Positions 17,708 to 27,342 of a stretch of 48,475 nucleotides of DNA are shown piece after piece (position 1 is the first letter of the stretch; the number at the start of each line of letters is the position of its first letter). The stretch comes from Pseudomonadota bacterium (GTDB lineage: Bacteria > Pseudomonadota > Gammaproteobacteria > JAKBBU01): NCBI GenBank assembly GCA_021808365.1, contig JAKBBU010000010.1:1-48475 (forward strand), read 5' to 3'. The notes beneath the pieces are model-generated. The model had not been told where the DNA came from. It worked only from the letters and a program-made list of their open reading frames with translations, and searched no databases. Both the position numbers and the translations under genes were made by a program.

Positions 17708-18265
17708 TCATTCAAAAAAATGAACTCCAAATCCCCAATACCGATCTCCACCATGAGAAACACGACCCCAACCGCTCTTCCTCAAACACCTTGAAATCAA
17801 CCTATTCATGGTGCCATGCCCCATCAACAATACCATACCGTTTTGGCGAGCCTGTTTAATCAGTAAATTTGATGCTTCTTGAGCACGAGTACAAGCCTGA
17901 CGATAAGATTCGCATTCTTTTGAACAACCCAACAACCAGAGGATCCGTTTAAATACACACCAATGTTTTGCTTGCATTCTTAACCATGGAACATGCAAAC
18001 GTGGCAGACCAGGCTCATTAAATAATGAACTTTTAACATGAAGACCTTCATGCAATTTTTGTAATGACTCAATGGATCTTGGCAACTCACTCGAAACAAA
18101 ACATGCCACGTTCGCAACAAGATCGACGAGATCTTGCGAAGGTTCGGTTGATGGGATTAAACCAGCTTCAGCGTAATCACGTTCCCACTGAAAAAATTCA
18201 CGTGAATTAAGCCATACATTTTGATTGAGATTAGGTTTGCCGTGGCGGGTGAGGATGATTTTTAT
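17708..18265 (-). pseudogene. Histidine phosphatase (phosphoglycerate mutase-like) with AUA in place of the start codon
   Basis: The frame gives 185 aa with the family signature intact: TRHG at residues 6-9 (catalytic His8), an acidic Glu near residue 84 and MGHGTMNRLI (second His, residue 150). A textbook GGAGG lies 8 nt upstream of the codon that should start the protein, but that codon is ATA, and an in-frame TAA is only five codons further up. The next usable start is a GTG at codon 53, which would delete the catalytic RHG. Either the start has mutated (ATG to ATA) and the gene is silenced or weak, or AUA initiation is used. Substrate unknown; the family includes SixA/CobC/Gpm-like enzymes. 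Confidence 0.7.
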
Positions 18266-18320
18266 GTTAAGTACCTCCGATTAGCATTAAAGCACTCAAC
18301 TTTTTTTGAGCAACTCAAGA

Positions 18321-18347
18321 TTGGGTTAGCGTACTCGCGTAACCCAA
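18321..18347. repeat. REP-like hairpin, relative of 15962-15999
   Basis: TTGGGTTA (18321-18328) pairs with TAACCCAA (18340-18347), with an inner GCG/CGC helix and one bulged G. It shares TTGGGTTAGC and TAACCCAACAA with the hairpin at 15962-15999. Confidence 0.7.
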
Positions 18348-18405
18348 CAAAATTAAATCTGCAAAACCCAACGTTTTGATGAGGAAGAAATCCCTTTAAA
18401 ACTGG

Positions 18406-18466
18406 ATCCCGGATATTAAGTGGCTCTAAGCGCGAGTACGCGCTAAGAACCACTAAATTCCGGGAT
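18406..18466. repeat. Imperfect 61-bp stem-loop repeat downstream of cyoE
   Basis: ATCCCGG (18406-18412) and CCGGGAT (18460-18466) close an imperfect stem that continues through AAGTGG/CCACT and a CTAAGCGCG/CGCGCTAAG core. It lies 58 bp beyond the cyoE stop and may protect or terminate the cyo transcript. The rest of 18266-18523 shows nothing else. Confidence 0.65.
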
Positions 18467-18523
18467 GACACCAAGGTAAAAATGGCATGTTGTAGAATAT
18501 CAGCATACCTGACGAAGCCCCTT

Positions 18524-19366
18524 CTACACCTTCACCAACATCGCCATCGACAACACCATGATCGTGATGATCGAAAAAAGAAACATCTTGCGGGCCCAAG
18601 CGCGATCTTCTGTCGTTTTTAAGCCTTGCAGACCTAACAAAAACCACGCCAACCCAAAACAAAAGGCCACGAGGCCATAAACCCAACCCGTGTAACCCAA
18701 TACACTGGGCATCACTGCAGCTACGGTGAACGCAGCTGTGTAATATAAAATACTTTTTTTTGTATGGGGAATACCTTTTCTCAAGGGCAAGACAGGAAGA
18801 GAAGCCGCTTCATAATCACTCAAACGATATAGAGCAATCGCATAAAAATGTGGCATCTGCCACAAAAATAAAATTAGGAAAACAGAAAACGCGGCTGAAT
18901 CAAAATGCCCTGTCACGGCACAATAACCAATCACAGGTGGAACTGCGCCAGATACCGCACCGATCAAAGTCCCGTAATTTGATTTTCGTTTGAAATAAAG
19001 ACTGTATAAAACAACGTAGAAAAAAACACCAAGCGCGGCAATACTCACTGTCAAAAGATTTGTGGCAAAGCCCAACAATAAAAAGCCAGCAATCGCCAAA
19101 CAAATAGCATAAACAATTGCTATTCGAACTGATAATAATTGCTGAACTAAAACGCGGTTCTTCGTCCGCTCCATGAGATGATCAATATCACGATCAATGT
19201 AATTATTTAAAACACAACCTGAACCAATGATCAGCGACATCGAAAGAAGCGCTGCCAACAGCACTTCAAGATTAAGCTTACCTTGTGTCGCTAAAAAAAC
19301 ACCACCGCAAATCGTGACAAGATTGCCAAAGATGATTCCCGGCTTAAGAATTGAAAAAAATCTCAC
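18524..19366 (-). CDS. cyoE: Protoheme IX farnesyltransferase (heme O synthase)
   Basis: 280 aa UbiA-superfamily membrane prenyltransferase adding a farnesyl group to heme B, giving heme O for the cyo oxidase. The first Asp-rich motif is NNYIDRDIDHLMERTKNR (Asn54, Asp58, Asp62), and the second lies in YRLSDYEAASLPVLP. About eight hydrophobic spans. It starts with GTG overlapping the cyoD TAG by one base (TAGTG). Last gene of the operon. Confidence 0.95.
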   Translation of the reverse strand: MRFFSILKPGIIFGNLVTICGGVFLATQGKLNLEVLLAALLSMSLIIGSGCVLNNYIDRDIDHLMERTKNRVLVQQLLSVRIAIVYAICLAIAGFLLLGFATNLLTVSIAALGVFFYVVLYSLYFKRKSNYGTLIGAVSGAVPPVIGYCAVTGHFDSAAFSVFLILFLWQMPHFYAIALYRLSDYEAASLPVLPLRKGIPHTKKSILYYTAAFTVAAVMPSVLGYTGWVYGLVAFCFGLAWFLLGLQGLKTTEDRAWARKMFLFSIITIMVLSMAMLVKV

Positions 19367-19716
19367 TACATGGCCATATTGTAATTTAAGTTATACATGA
19401 TCCATAGCGAACCGGCGACCAAGATGACAATCACACCAAGGGTGAAAAGGAAGGCTACAATATTCCAAACGCCATCTTCATGACTGGTATTTGAACGAAC
19501 AAAGCAGAGCACTTGAATCACGGCCTGTACAAAAGCAAGAATTGCGACAGCCGCATAGAGCGCATGATTGGGGATTAAATGCTGATCCACCAAACTAAAG
19601 GCGAGAACTGTACATAGGAGCGATAAAATAAATCCAGTCACATAACGCTTAAATTTATGCTGACCATGTTCGACTTGGCTGCTTCCAGCATCGTGATGAT
19701 GATGATGATGAGACAT
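19366..19716 (-). CDS. cyoD: Cytochrome o ubiquinol oxidase subunit IV
   Basis: 116 aa with three transmembrane spans (about residues 25-45, 52-74, 84-106), as in the COX IV bacterial type. It stabilises the CuB site assembly in subunit I. Odd feature: residues 3-8 are six consecutive histidines (MSHHHHHHDAG), encoded by five CAT codons plus CAC. It is contiguous with cyoC and overlaps cyoE by one base. Confidence 0.93.
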   Translation of the reverse strand: MSHHHHHHDAGSSQVEHGQHKFKRYVTGFILSLLCTVLAFSLVDQHLIPNHALYAAVAILAFVQAVIQVLCFVRSNTSHEDGVWNIVAFLFTLGVIVILVAGSLWIMYNLNYNMAM

Positions 19717-20322
19717 TTAAATTGCTCCCATTAAGTAAACAATTGAAAAGATAAAAACCCAGATAATATTCAAAAAATCCCAAAATAACCCTAGGCAAGC
19801 CAACCGTGTCTTCATCATCGTGGACGTTGTTCCTTGCATGGTGAGTTGAAGCATCAGAATTAAAATCCACAGCAGACCTACAACAACGTGGCAAGCATGC
19901 AGGCCAACCAAGGTAAAGAAAGATGAAAGAAATGCACTGGTATGCCAGGTTGCCCCTGCATGAATCAAACCTGTAAATTCTTTATATTCCAGGCCTACAA
20001 AACTTAAACCCAATAAGAATGTAACAAATAACCACGCCATGACTTTCGATCGCTGCTCATTTCTGAGCGCAACAATCGCCATGCCACAAGTAAAACTACT
20101 CGTCAAAAAGATGAGCGATTGAATCATCACATACGATAAGCGTGTGATTTCTTTAATCCCCATCGCACCAAAGGTGTTATTGTGTAAAACCGAATACGTC
20201 GCAAACAGTGCTGCAAACAAAATAAAATCGGTCAGAATAAACACCCAAAATCCAAATACAACTTTGGGATTAACGCCCTGATGGGCACCATTATGCCCAT
20301 GATTTAAGGTCTGTGCTGTCAT
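19717..20322 (-). CDS. cyoC: Cytochrome o ubiquinol oxidase subunit III
   Basis: 201 aa, five transmembrane spans, heme-copper oxidase subunit III family. The [16 protein letters not shown] start, the MVSQ-like segment and [12 protein letters not shown] near the C-terminus are characteristic. It overlaps the cyoB stop by 4 nt, and the cyoD ATG follows directly. Not catalytic; it supports proton uptake and stability of subunit I. Confidence 0.95.
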   Translation of the reverse strand: MTAQTLNHGHNGAHQGVNPKVVFGFWVFILTDFILFAALFATYSVLHNNTFGAMGIKEITRLSYVMIQSLIFLTSSFTCGMAIVALRNEQRSKVMAWLFVTFLLGLSFVGLEYKEFTGLIHAGATWHTSAFLSSFFTLVGLHACHVVVGLLWILILMLQLTMQGTTSTMMKTRLACLGLFWDFLNIIWVFIFSIVYLMGAI

Positions 20323-22316
20323 ACTCGTTCTCCAGCGGCATAAGCGGCTTCTATTTTTTCAACTTCCGCAGCTTTGACGTAATATTCTGTATCAAAATTA
20401 AAAGTTCTAGCAATAATACAGGCGAGAATGGCAATACCACCCACCGTTGCTGGCAGCGGCATAACCCAAACCATTGAAAAACCAAATAATAGGCTAAACA
20501 TGCCAATCAGAAATCCAACTGACGTATTTTTCGGCATGTGAATATCGGTATATTGTGGTTTTTGCGCTACATAACCAGGTTGCTTTCTCTTTTGCTTTTC
20601 AGCCCAGAAGGGATCGCGAGAATCAACAACCGGATCAATTGCAAAATTATAGAAGGGTGGTGGCGAAGGAATTGACCACTCCAAGGTTCTCGCATCCCAA
20701 GGATCGCCCGTCAAATCACGATTCTTTTCACGGTCACGAATACTGACGATGAGCTGGATCGCTTGGCAAATAATCCCTGCGAGAATGATCGCCACACCGA
20801 TCGCAGCAACAACTAAGTATGGATGAAAACCTGTCGAGGCATCATAATGATCCAAGCGACGCGTCATTCCCATTAAACCAAGTGCGTAAAGTGGCATAAA
20901 GGCAGTGTAAAAACCCGTGACCCAACACCAGAATGCGCGTTTGCCCCACATTTCATTGAGCGTAAAACCAAACATCTTTGGAAACCAGTAGGTATAACCC
21001 GCAAACAAACCAAAGACCACACCACCAATGATAGTATTATGAAAATGCGCCACCAAGAACACGCTGTTATGCACTTGAAAATCCACAGCAGGAATGGACA
21101 TCAGAACGCCGGTCATACCGCCAATACTGAATGTAATCAAGAATGCAATGGTCCACATCATCGGCGTTGCAAATGTAATCTTCCCGCGATACATCGTTGC
21201 AAGCCAATTAAAGACTTTCACACCGGTGGGGACTGAAATAATCATCGTGGCTATACCAAAAAAGGCATTCACATCAGCACCCGCACCCATCGTAAAAAAG
21301 TGATGCACCCAAACTGTGAAAGATAAAAAGGCAATCGCCACCGTTGCCCACACCATGGCTGCATAACCAAAGAGTGTTTTCTTTGAAAACGTCGCGACAA
21401 TTTCTGAGTAAATCCCAAACGCGGGCAAAATAAGAATATAAACTTCAGGATGTCCCCATGACCAAATCAAGTTGACATACATCATGGGATTACCGCCAAA
21501 ATCGGAGGTGAAAAAGTGCATACCAAAAAAACGATCTAAAAATAACATCCCAAGTGTAATATTTAAAATGGGAAAAGAAACCACCACGAGCACCATGCTG
21601 GTCAACGATGACCATGTAAACAGTGGCATTTTCATTAATGTCATTCCAGGACAGCGCATTTTAACAATGGTGACGAGGATATTAATTCCACCAATTAAAG
21701 TACCCACACCTGAGAGCGTCAATGCCCACAGATAATAATCAACACCGACACCCGGACTATAAGCTAATTCTGAAAGAGGCGGATAAGCTAGCCAACCTGT
21801 GGCCGCAAAATCACCGATAATGAGGCAAATATTCACTAATGCCGCACCTGCAACCGTCAACCAAAAACTTAAGGAATTTAAATAAGGATAGGCAACGTCG
21901 CGTGCTCCAATTTGCTGAGGCACAATGATATTGACAATCCCAAATACCAACGCCGTTGCCATAAAGAAAATCATGATCACGCCATGTGCCGTAAAGACTT
22001 GATCAAAATGCTCTGGCGGCAAATAACCTGCGTGACTACCCACCGCAATCGCTTGCTGGCTTCTCATCATGATCGCATCAATGAATCCACGCACCAACAT
22101 GACGCCTGCCAGGATGATGTACATAATCCCAATTTTTTTATGATCAACAGAGGTTAACCAATCCTTCCATAGCCATGTCCATCGCTTGAAATAAAAAAGT
22201 GCACCAATCACAGCCAACGCACACAACACCATGAACAGACCCGCACCCACAATGATGGGGTTTTGATAGGGAATCGCAGCAAGCGTTAATTTGCCGAAAA
22301 TTAAATGTTGAAGCAT
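20319..22316 (-). CDS. cyoB: Cytochrome o ubiquinol oxidase subunit I
   Basis: 665 aa catalytic subunit carrying low-spin heme b, high-spin heme o3 and CuB; it reduces O2 with ubiquinol and pumps protons. Seen: [14 protein letters not shown] (heme His), [17 protein letters not shown] (CuB His cross-linked to Tyr), HHFFTMG (CuB histidines) and [11 protein letters not shown] (heme ligands). Length and about 15 spans match E. coli CyoB (663 aa). Confidence 0.97.
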   Translation of the reverse strand: MLQHLIFGKLTLAAIPYQNPIIVGAGLFMVLCALAVIGALFYFKRWTWLWKDWLTSVDHKKIGIMYIILAGVMLVRGFIDAIMMRSQQAIAVGSHAGYLPPEHFDQVFTAHGVIMIFFMATALVFGIVNIIVPQQIGARDVAYPYLNSLSFWLTVAGAALVNICLIIGDFAATGWLAYPPLSELAYSPGVGVDYYLWALTLSGVGTLIGGINILVTIVKMRCPGMTLMKMPLFTWSSLTSMVLVVVSFPILNITLGMLFLDRFFGMHFFTSDFGGNPMMYVNLIWSWGHPEVYILILPAFGIYSEIVATFSKKTLFGYAAMVWATVAIAFLSFTVWVHHFFTMGAGADVNAFFGIATMIISVPTGVKVFNWLATMYRGKITFATPMMWTIAFLITFSIGGMTGVLMSIPAVDFQVHNSVFLVAHFHNTIIGGVVFGLFAGYTYWFPKMFGFTLNEMWGKRAFWCWVTGFYTAFMPLYALGLMGMTRRLDHYDASTGFHPYLVVAAIGVAIILAGIICQAIQLIVSIRDREKNRDLTGDPWDARTLEWSIPSPPPFYNFAIDPVVDSRDPFWAEKQKRKQPGYVAQKPQYTDIHMPKNTSVGFLIGMFSLLFGFSMVWVMPLPATVGGIAILACIIARTFNFDTEYYVKAAEVEKIEAAYAAGERV

Positions 22317-22328
22317 GTTTTTTTCCTT

Positions 22329-23216
22329 CTATGGGGCGCTGTTCATCTGCATGGGAGAACCCTGGGCAGATGGTGCTGTTGTTATGTACTTCATGATCAC
22401 ATTTTTGAAAAGATCAGTTGCAACTGTCGAATAGAGAATCACACTGCGATCCTCGTTGGGCTTCGCTAATTCATCATAACCTTCTTGAGTTAATTGGTGC
22501 GGCGAACTTTTAACCGATTGAACCCACTGATTAAAGTCATCTTGTGTGGTTGCTTTTGCAACAAAGGTCATTCCAGAAAAACCATCACCACTGAAACTGA
22601 CTGAACGCCCACTGTAGTTACCCACTTCGTTGGCCATTAGATGCAACTGTGTTTGCATTGCAGGCATTGCATAAATTTGTCCTGCTAATTGGGGAATTTG
22701 AAATGAATTCATGGGCGCATCAGCGGTGATCTTAAAATTGATCGGCGTATTCGCTGGGAACTCCATGTAGTTAACCGTGGCAATTTGTTGTTCAGGATAG
22801 ATAAAAACCCAACGCCACTGAAGAGCAATGGCTTGGATTGTGATAGGTTTAATATCCGATTTAATGGGTTTATAAGGATCAAGTCGGTGAGCAGCTATCC
22901 AAGTGAGCGAGGCTAGTACAACAATAATGGCTAACGGCACTGACCACCAGACGATTTCAAGTGTGATACTGTGCGACCAATCTGGCGTGTATTTTGCCTT
23001 AGTGTTGGAAGCGCGATAGCGTCTTGTAATCAGGGCTGTTGCGATGAAGACGGGCAATACCACAATCAGCATAAGCCCAAGCGCCATAAAGAGCATGTGC
23101 CGTTCAGCCAGAGCGATTGGCCCCTTGGGATCGAGGACAGCCGCATGACACCCTGCAAGCAGGAGGGTGAACCCCACGGCACACAATATAGAACATAGAT
23201 GTCGAAGCTTAATCAC
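22329..23216 (-). CDS. cyoA: Cytochrome o ubiquinol oxidase subunit II
   Basis: 295 aa lipoprotein subunit. Lipobox LLAGC (Cys22), two transmembrane helices (about 40-65 and 85-108), then a periplasmic cupredoxin domain. The segments WRWVFIYPEQQIATVNYMEFP and VSFSGDGFSGMTF fit a quinol-type subunit II lacking the CuA cysteines. The start is GTG with GGGAG 10 nt upstream. First gene of cyoABCDE, 12 nt from cyoB. Confidence 0.95.
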   Translation of the reverse strand: MIKLRHLCSILCAVGFTLLLAGCHAAVLDPKGPIALAERHMLFMALGLMLIVVLPVFIATALITRRYRASNTKAKYTPDWSHSITLEIVWWSVPLAIIVVLASLTWIAAHRLDPYKPIKSDIKPITIQAIALQWRWVFIYPEQQIATVNYMEFPANTPINFKITADAPMNSFQIPQLAGQIYAMPAMQTQLHLMANEVGNYSGRSVSFSGDGFSGMTFVAKATTQDDFNQWVQSVKSSPHQLTQEGYDELAKPNEDRSVILYSTVATDLFKNVIMKYITTAPSAQGSPMQMNSAP

Positions 23217-23302
23217 GGTTGTGCATCTCCCTCACTTAACAAAAGCTCTCGAAAGGCGCAGTCTAATAGATACAAGATGTTGTTACAAGACCCAGGCTCA
23301 AG

Positions 23303-23334
23303 TTAAGTAGAGAGCAAATTCTCTCTACTTAACA
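23303..23334. promoter_or_regulatory. 13-bp perfect hairpin upstream of cyoA
   Basis: GTTAAGTAGAGAG (23303-23315) and its exact complement (23322-23334) around a 6-nt loop, 87 nt before the cyoA start. It could be a terminator for minus-strand debris upstream, or a binding or leader element for cyo. There is no U-tract. Confidence 0.55.
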
Positions 23335-23340
23335 TAAAAC

Positions 23341-23490
23341 ATGACTTCCAGTCTGGTGCCTTAATAAAGGTGATTTGGACATTGCGTGCTCATGCGAACG
23401 ATTTAAGTATAAATTTTGGCCACCATAAAACGCTTCTAGTTCTCTTTCTTGATGCCCTTCACGAAAGCCTCCTGGAAACCTAGGATGCAT
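23341..23490 (-). other. Short open frame (about 50 codons) after the decarboxylase fragment
   Basis: A frame opens at an ATG overlapping the upstream TGA (TGATG at 23492-23488) and runs about 50 codons (begins MHPRFPGGFREG) to a stop inside the hairpin at 23303-23334. No family recognised. It may be debris of a broken gene rather than a real small protein. Confidence 0.25.
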
Positions 23491-23687
23491 CAATTCAGCT
23501 CAATCTCAAGTGCACTGTTAAATTTGCTCGACATATTTTGAAAGGCAATCAATGCTGTTAAATCAATAATGGCATTTTCAGAAAAAAATTGTTTTAAGGT
23601 TAAAAAACAAAGCTCATCGACTTTTTGATCGGTAATCGTCATTTTTTCAGCATAATCTGATGCCAGAAAAATGGCTTTAAATACCAC
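23490..23687 (-). pseudogene. 3' remnant of a carboxymuconolactone decarboxylase/AhpD-like gene
   Basis: The 65-residue frame ends with IIDLTALIAFQNMSSKFNSALEIE, the usual C-terminus of AhpD/CMD-family proteins, but the N-terminal two thirds including the CxxC active site is missing. The region just upstream has an AAWYLKPFF stretch in another frame that could be the shifted continuation. It lies between the DUF547 gene and cyoA with no room for a full gene. Confidence 0.55.
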
Positions 23688-23732
23688 GCTGCTTTTTTAA
23701 GATCGCTTTTTTCGATTCGCATAGTCTTTCCG

Positions 23733-24563
23733 TCAATTTCCATTGAGCTGCCAATTATATTGATACCCCGCAATCATATTGAAACTCTTTAATTGTTTGG
23801 CTAAGGCTGGATCAGCATATTGTTCTAGATGAGTAATCACCGCTTGATCATTGCTACCAAAATCAATTTGATACCAATCATAAATGCTAGAAATAATGAG
23901 TTGATTGTTTTTAATATCCACACCGCGTGGACTATTGATATAGGCTTTCGCATCAGAAGTTAACATCCGATTTACACTCGCTCCGGTATACGCAGTTTTT
24001 TGCAAATTCGGACAACTGTAAGAAGCGCAGTTTAAGGCATAGTGCGTCCGAGGGTCATTCCAAATCGGCCGAATAATGCGATGCTCCATATCATTGAGTG
24101 AGACGGGAATGTGATCAATCGTGAGGAGTTTAGCATCCCACGGGCCATCACTAAAAAAACCACCTAATTTAATGTCACGAATACTTTGAACCGGGTAATG
24201 ATTTAAGATTGTTTCTATCGTTAGCGCATTATAAACATTGATCCAATACGCGAGTTGCTCGTTACGATTGTATTCTGCGATTGAAACCACACTCATTTGA
24301 CTCAAATAACGCTCTAACTCTGCTTTATCTTGCGGTGTCACCGCTGAGTAATGCACTAAATTAAGTCCTTGTGCGTTGGTAGACACATACTTCGTTAAAA
24401 AATTTTGATAAAGCTGATGATTAATTACTTTTGTAGAATTGGCATTGTAAGGTTGCCAAATATCCCAAAGCGATTTGATAGGTGCAGCGAAACTTAAAGG
24501 AATATATAAAATCAATAAAAACAACATCAGGTAAGAGAAAAGAGTCCGTTTATGTTTTTTCAT
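23733..24563 (-). CDS. Exported DUF547 protein
   Basis: 276 aa with an N-terminal signal peptide (KKHKR, hydrophobic run to about residue 26, cleavage at SFA-AP). DUF547 segments: LAYWINVYNALTIETIL, LNDMEHRIIRP, HYALNCASYSCPNLQ and the NSPRGV region. The family contains conserved His/Cys/Asn but has no settled biochemical role; it is often next to thiol-redox or membrane genes. It lies 53 nt after the CDP-alcohol transferase, last of the msrA-led run. Confidence 0.82.
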   Translation of the reverse strand: MKKHKRTLFSYLMLFLLILYIPLSFAAPIKSLWDIWQPYNANSTKVINHQLYQNFLTKYVSTNAQGLNLVHYSAVTPQDKAELERYLSQMSVVSIAEYNRNEQLAYWINVYNALTIETILNHYPVQSIRDIKLGGFFSDGPWDAKLLTIDHIPVSLNDMEHRIIRPIWNDPRTHYALNCASYSCPNLQKTAYTGASVNRMLTSDAKAYINSPRGVDIKNNQLIISSIYDWYQIDFGSNDQAVITHLEQYADPALAKQLKSFNMIAGYQYNWQLNGN

Positions 24564-24616
24564 GAGATTCCTGTGATCATAAAATTGTTAATATCGGGTA
24601 GACACAAGACTTGTTC

Positions 24617-25213
24617 CTACAGTATGTATTTTTGCTGCCGATGATATTGTGCTAATCGAATCACCGCGGTGCTACCCACTAATGCAGTGAATAAAACACC
24701 TAATGTATTAAACGCACTCGGCCATAGAATCATCGCGATAAAAAATAAAAAGGCTTCTGCACGTTCCATCAACCCTGGGCTATAATGAAAGCTTTTCTCT
24801 GAGGTATTCGGTGTAAAAATACCGACGATCAAAAAACTCGTCACACACATTAAAACACTACCTAGCATCAATAAAGAAACCCATGATCGATGGCTGGGAT
24901 CAACAGCAAACAAGGCTAAAATCACGACAAATTCAACGAAACGATCACAGATAATATCTAAAATACTGCCCGTATTCGAAGTGGTTTCTGTCAGTCGCGC
25001 CAGTGTTCCATCTAAAGTGTCACAATATCCCGATAGCAATAAAAATAAAACCGCAAGAAAGGGTAAATTCAATAAAAGTGCAGGAAATACTAAAATCCCA
25101 AGCAAGCCTGCACATACCGTGATCTGGCTCGGTGATAACTTGTGGGCTAATCGCTTAGCGACTGGATTAACCAGAATCTGCTGATAAAAAGGTCGGAAGT
25201 AAGTTTCTAACAT
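24617..25213 (-). CDS. CDP-alcohol phosphatidyltransferase family protein
   Basis: 198 aa multi-span membrane enzyme. The family motif D-G-x2-A-R-x8-G-x3-D-x3-D is intact in DGTLARLTETTSNTGSILDIICD (residues about 67-89). Such enzymes transfer phosphatidyl from CDP-diacylglycerol to an alcohol (glycerol-phosphate, serine, inositol and so on). The acceptor is not predictable; the size suits PgsA-like or archaetidyl-type members. It follows the flavin oxidoreductase by 6 nt. Confidence 0.85.
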   Translation of the reverse strand: MLETYFRPFYQQILVNPVAKRLAHKLSPSQITVCAGLLGILVFPALLLNLPFLAVLFLLLSGYCDTLDGTLARLTETTSNTGSILDIICDRFVEFVVILALFAVDPSHRSWVSLLMLGSVLMCVTSFLIVGIFTPNTSEKSFHYSPGLMERAEAFLFFIAMILWPSAFNTLGVLFTALVGSTAVIRLAQYHRQQKYIL

Positions 25214-25219
25214 CGTGGC

Positions 25220-26644
25220 TTATCCCAATAAATTTAATAACCAAACCAATCGCCTGGTTCGTTTAGAAAATAAAACTGGGGTATAATATTCCCCCGCGAC
25301 ACGTTTATTGATTTCACTCAGTGTAGGATAAGGAACGATCAGATCGGTCATACAACGAACTGTTTTTTTGCCCTGGATTGCACTGATCCATGGGATTAAC
25401 AATTCCCCGGCCTGCGGCCCTACGATGGTCACACCTAAGATACGTCCTTTTTTACTGGTGATCAGCTTGATTTTGCCACACGTATCATACTCTGCTTGTG
25501 CTCGATCATTTTCAGAAAAATCCCAAGTGAGTATTTTAGCTTGAGCGTCCTGTTTTAAGGCATCTGCACTCGATAACCCCACATGCGCCAATTCTGGATG
25601 GGTATAAGTGACCCAGGGCACTGCTGTATAATTTGTCTTTGCGGGTAACCTAAATAAAATATTACGTAAAGCAATACCTGCATGGTAAGAAGCTATATGA
25701 GTGAATTGATACGGGCCAACCACATCACCGAGCGCGTACACGCGACGATTGCTGGTGCGTAAACGCGCGTCAACTTGTATACCTTTAGGGTTGTATTGAA
25801 TCCCTGCCGCTTCTAAATTTAAATGCTTGATATTTGGAGTCCGCCCGGCTGCAACCAATACATGCGAACCCTGAATATTGATTTTTTTACCCTCTTGCTC
25901 AATGAGAATGTCAATACCTTCGGTTGTTGATTTCACTTCTAAAATTTTACTTTTTTCATATAAATTTAAGCCTTGCTCAATCAAAGTATCGCGTAAAATA
26001 GATACCAAGTCTTGTTCATCGCGCGGTAAAATATGAAAGGCCTCTAACACCGTGACTTTAATACCCAAGAGTAAAAAAGCTTGCCCCAATTCGCAACTAA
26101 TAGGCCCGCCCCCAATAATGATCAAATGCTTAGGATTTTCATTTAAATTAAATATCGTTTCATTGGTGTAAAACTGAATACGATCTAAACCAGGGATAGG
26201 TGGTATTGCAGCTGAAGAACCTGTTGCAATCACAAAACGACGTGCTTGAATACGTTGATGATCGACTTTGAGAGTGTCTCTATCTTCAAAAGAAGCAATC
26301 CCTGATATCACATGCACGCCCATTTTTTCAAAACGTTCAACAGCATCATGTACAGCAATGGTTTTGATGACCGATTGCACCGATGCCATCACACGGGAAA
26401 TATCAATCTCCGGCTCATGGGGCGTGATCCCAAAAACACTCGCATTTCGCAGGGTTTGTGCTGTTTTAGCTGCTGCCAATAATGCTTTAGAGGGTACGCA
26501 GCCATAATTCAGACAATCCCCGCCCATTTTACCCGCTTCAATCAAAACCACCTTTGCGCCCATTTGAGCAGCGCCAGCTGCAACACTCAAACCTGCAGCT
26601 CCTGCGCCGATAATTGCAATATCTGTTTTTATGACCGAATTCAT
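25220..26644 (-). CDS. FAD/NAD(P)-dependent disulfide oxidoreductase (mercuric reductase/lipoamide dehydrogenase-like)
   Basis: 474 aa class I pyridine nucleotide-disulfide oxidoreductase. It has FAD-binding GAGAAGLSVA, redox-active GGDCLNYGCVPSKALL (CxxxxC), NAD-binding IGGGPISCELGQ, ALGDVVG, and a dimerisation domain with THPELAHVG and VPYPTLSE. The usual interface His before PTLSE in lipoamide dehydrogenase is Tyr here, and no N-terminal HMA or C-terminal CC pair is present, so it is neither ordinary Lpd nor classical MerA. Related genes beside TVP38 proteins are common. Substrate unknown. Confidence 0.85.
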   Translation of the reverse strand: MNSVIKTDIAIIGAGAAGLSVAAGAAQMGAKVVLIEAGKMGGDCLNYGCVPSKALLAAAKTAQTLRNASVFGITPHEPEIDISRVMASVQSVIKTIAVHDAVERFEKMGVHVISGIASFEDRDTLKVDHQRIQARRFVIATGSSAAIPPIPGLDRIQFYTNETIFNLNENPKHLIIIGGGPISCELGQAFLLLGIKVTVLEAFHILPRDEQDLVSILRDTLIEQGLNLYEKSKILEVKSTTEGIDILIEQEGKKINIQGSHVLVAAGRTPNIKHLNLEAAGIQYNPKGIQVDARLRTSNRRVYALGDVVGPYQFTHIASYHAGIALRNILFRLPAKTNYTAVPWVTYTHPELAHVGLSSADALKQDAQAKILTWDFSENDRAQAEYDTCGKIKLITSKKGRILGVTIVGPQAGELLIPWISAIQGKKTVRCMTDLIVPYPTLSEINKRVAGEYYTPVLFSKRTRRLVWLLNLLG

Positions 26645-27342
26645 TCGTTCTTTCCTTTAATTTGCTTATAAAAAACAGGCAATAACGAGAGAAATGCTAA
26701 ACCTAAAAGCGGAATTAAAATATAAGGCTGAAATATAATCCCTAAATCAGGTGTACGGCCTTGCTCAAAGAGAATACCCAAACTATTTCCGAGCATCACA
26801 TAGACCAAAGAACCTGGGATGATTCCAAATGCGGTGGTAATAATAAACGTACGTAAAGGTACATTAAGGATGGCCGGTACAATATTGACGAGCCAAAATG
26901 GAAATAAAGGAACAAGGCGTAATGTTAAGAGATAATTAAAGGCATTTTCTTGAAAACCTTTTTCCAGGCGCGCCACCCAACCACTCGCACGCTCTACCAA
27001 CCATGACCCTACCACTGTTTTTACAGCTAAAAATACTAAGATTGAACCCAACGTGGCAGAAATCACGACATAAACGGTCCCAAGTGTAATTCCAAACAAA
27101 AAACCACCCGCTAACGTTAAAAAAGTAGCCCCAGGCACAGAGGTGGCAACAGCAATAATATAAACCGCCATAAAACTAATCATCATCAAAAGATAATGTT
27201 GTGCAGTCCACATTAAAAGTTGTTGTCGATATTCTTTCAAGGCATCAAAACTGAGATATTGATACAGATGGAAATAAAAAAACAAGCCAAACAATGCAAT
27301 GAAAACAGCAATCACGAGAATTCGAACGATGTTATTTTTCAT
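26641..27342 (-). CDS. TVP38/TMEM64 (SNARE-associated/DedA-like) membrane protein
   Basis: 233 aa with about six hydrophobic spans. It has the VTT-domain segments [38 protein letters not shown] and [16 protein letters not shown]. The family is implicated in membrane lipid scrambling or transport. It overlaps msrB and the oxidoreductase by 4 nt each, so it is firmly part of this operon. Confidence 0.88.
   Translation of the reverse strand: MKNNIVRILVIAVFIALFGLFFYFHLYQYLSFDALKEYRQQLLMWTAQHYLLMMISFMAVYIIAVATSVPGATFLTLAGGFLFGITLGTVYVVISATLGSILVFLAVKTVVGSWLVERASGWVARLEKGFQENAFNYLLTLRLVPLFPFWLVNIVPAILNVPLRTFIITTAFGIIPGSLVYVMLGNSLGILFEQGRTPDLGIIFQPYILIPLLGLAFLSLLPVFYKQIKGKNE

Noticed and set aside
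23303-23334. Rho-independent terminator of an upstream gene
   Set aside because: Good stem but no T-tract and only gene debris upstream; kept as an unassigned hairpin.
25220-26644. Mercury resistance operon (merA)
   Set aside because: No HMA domain, no C-terminal cysteine pair and no merR/merT/merP nearby.
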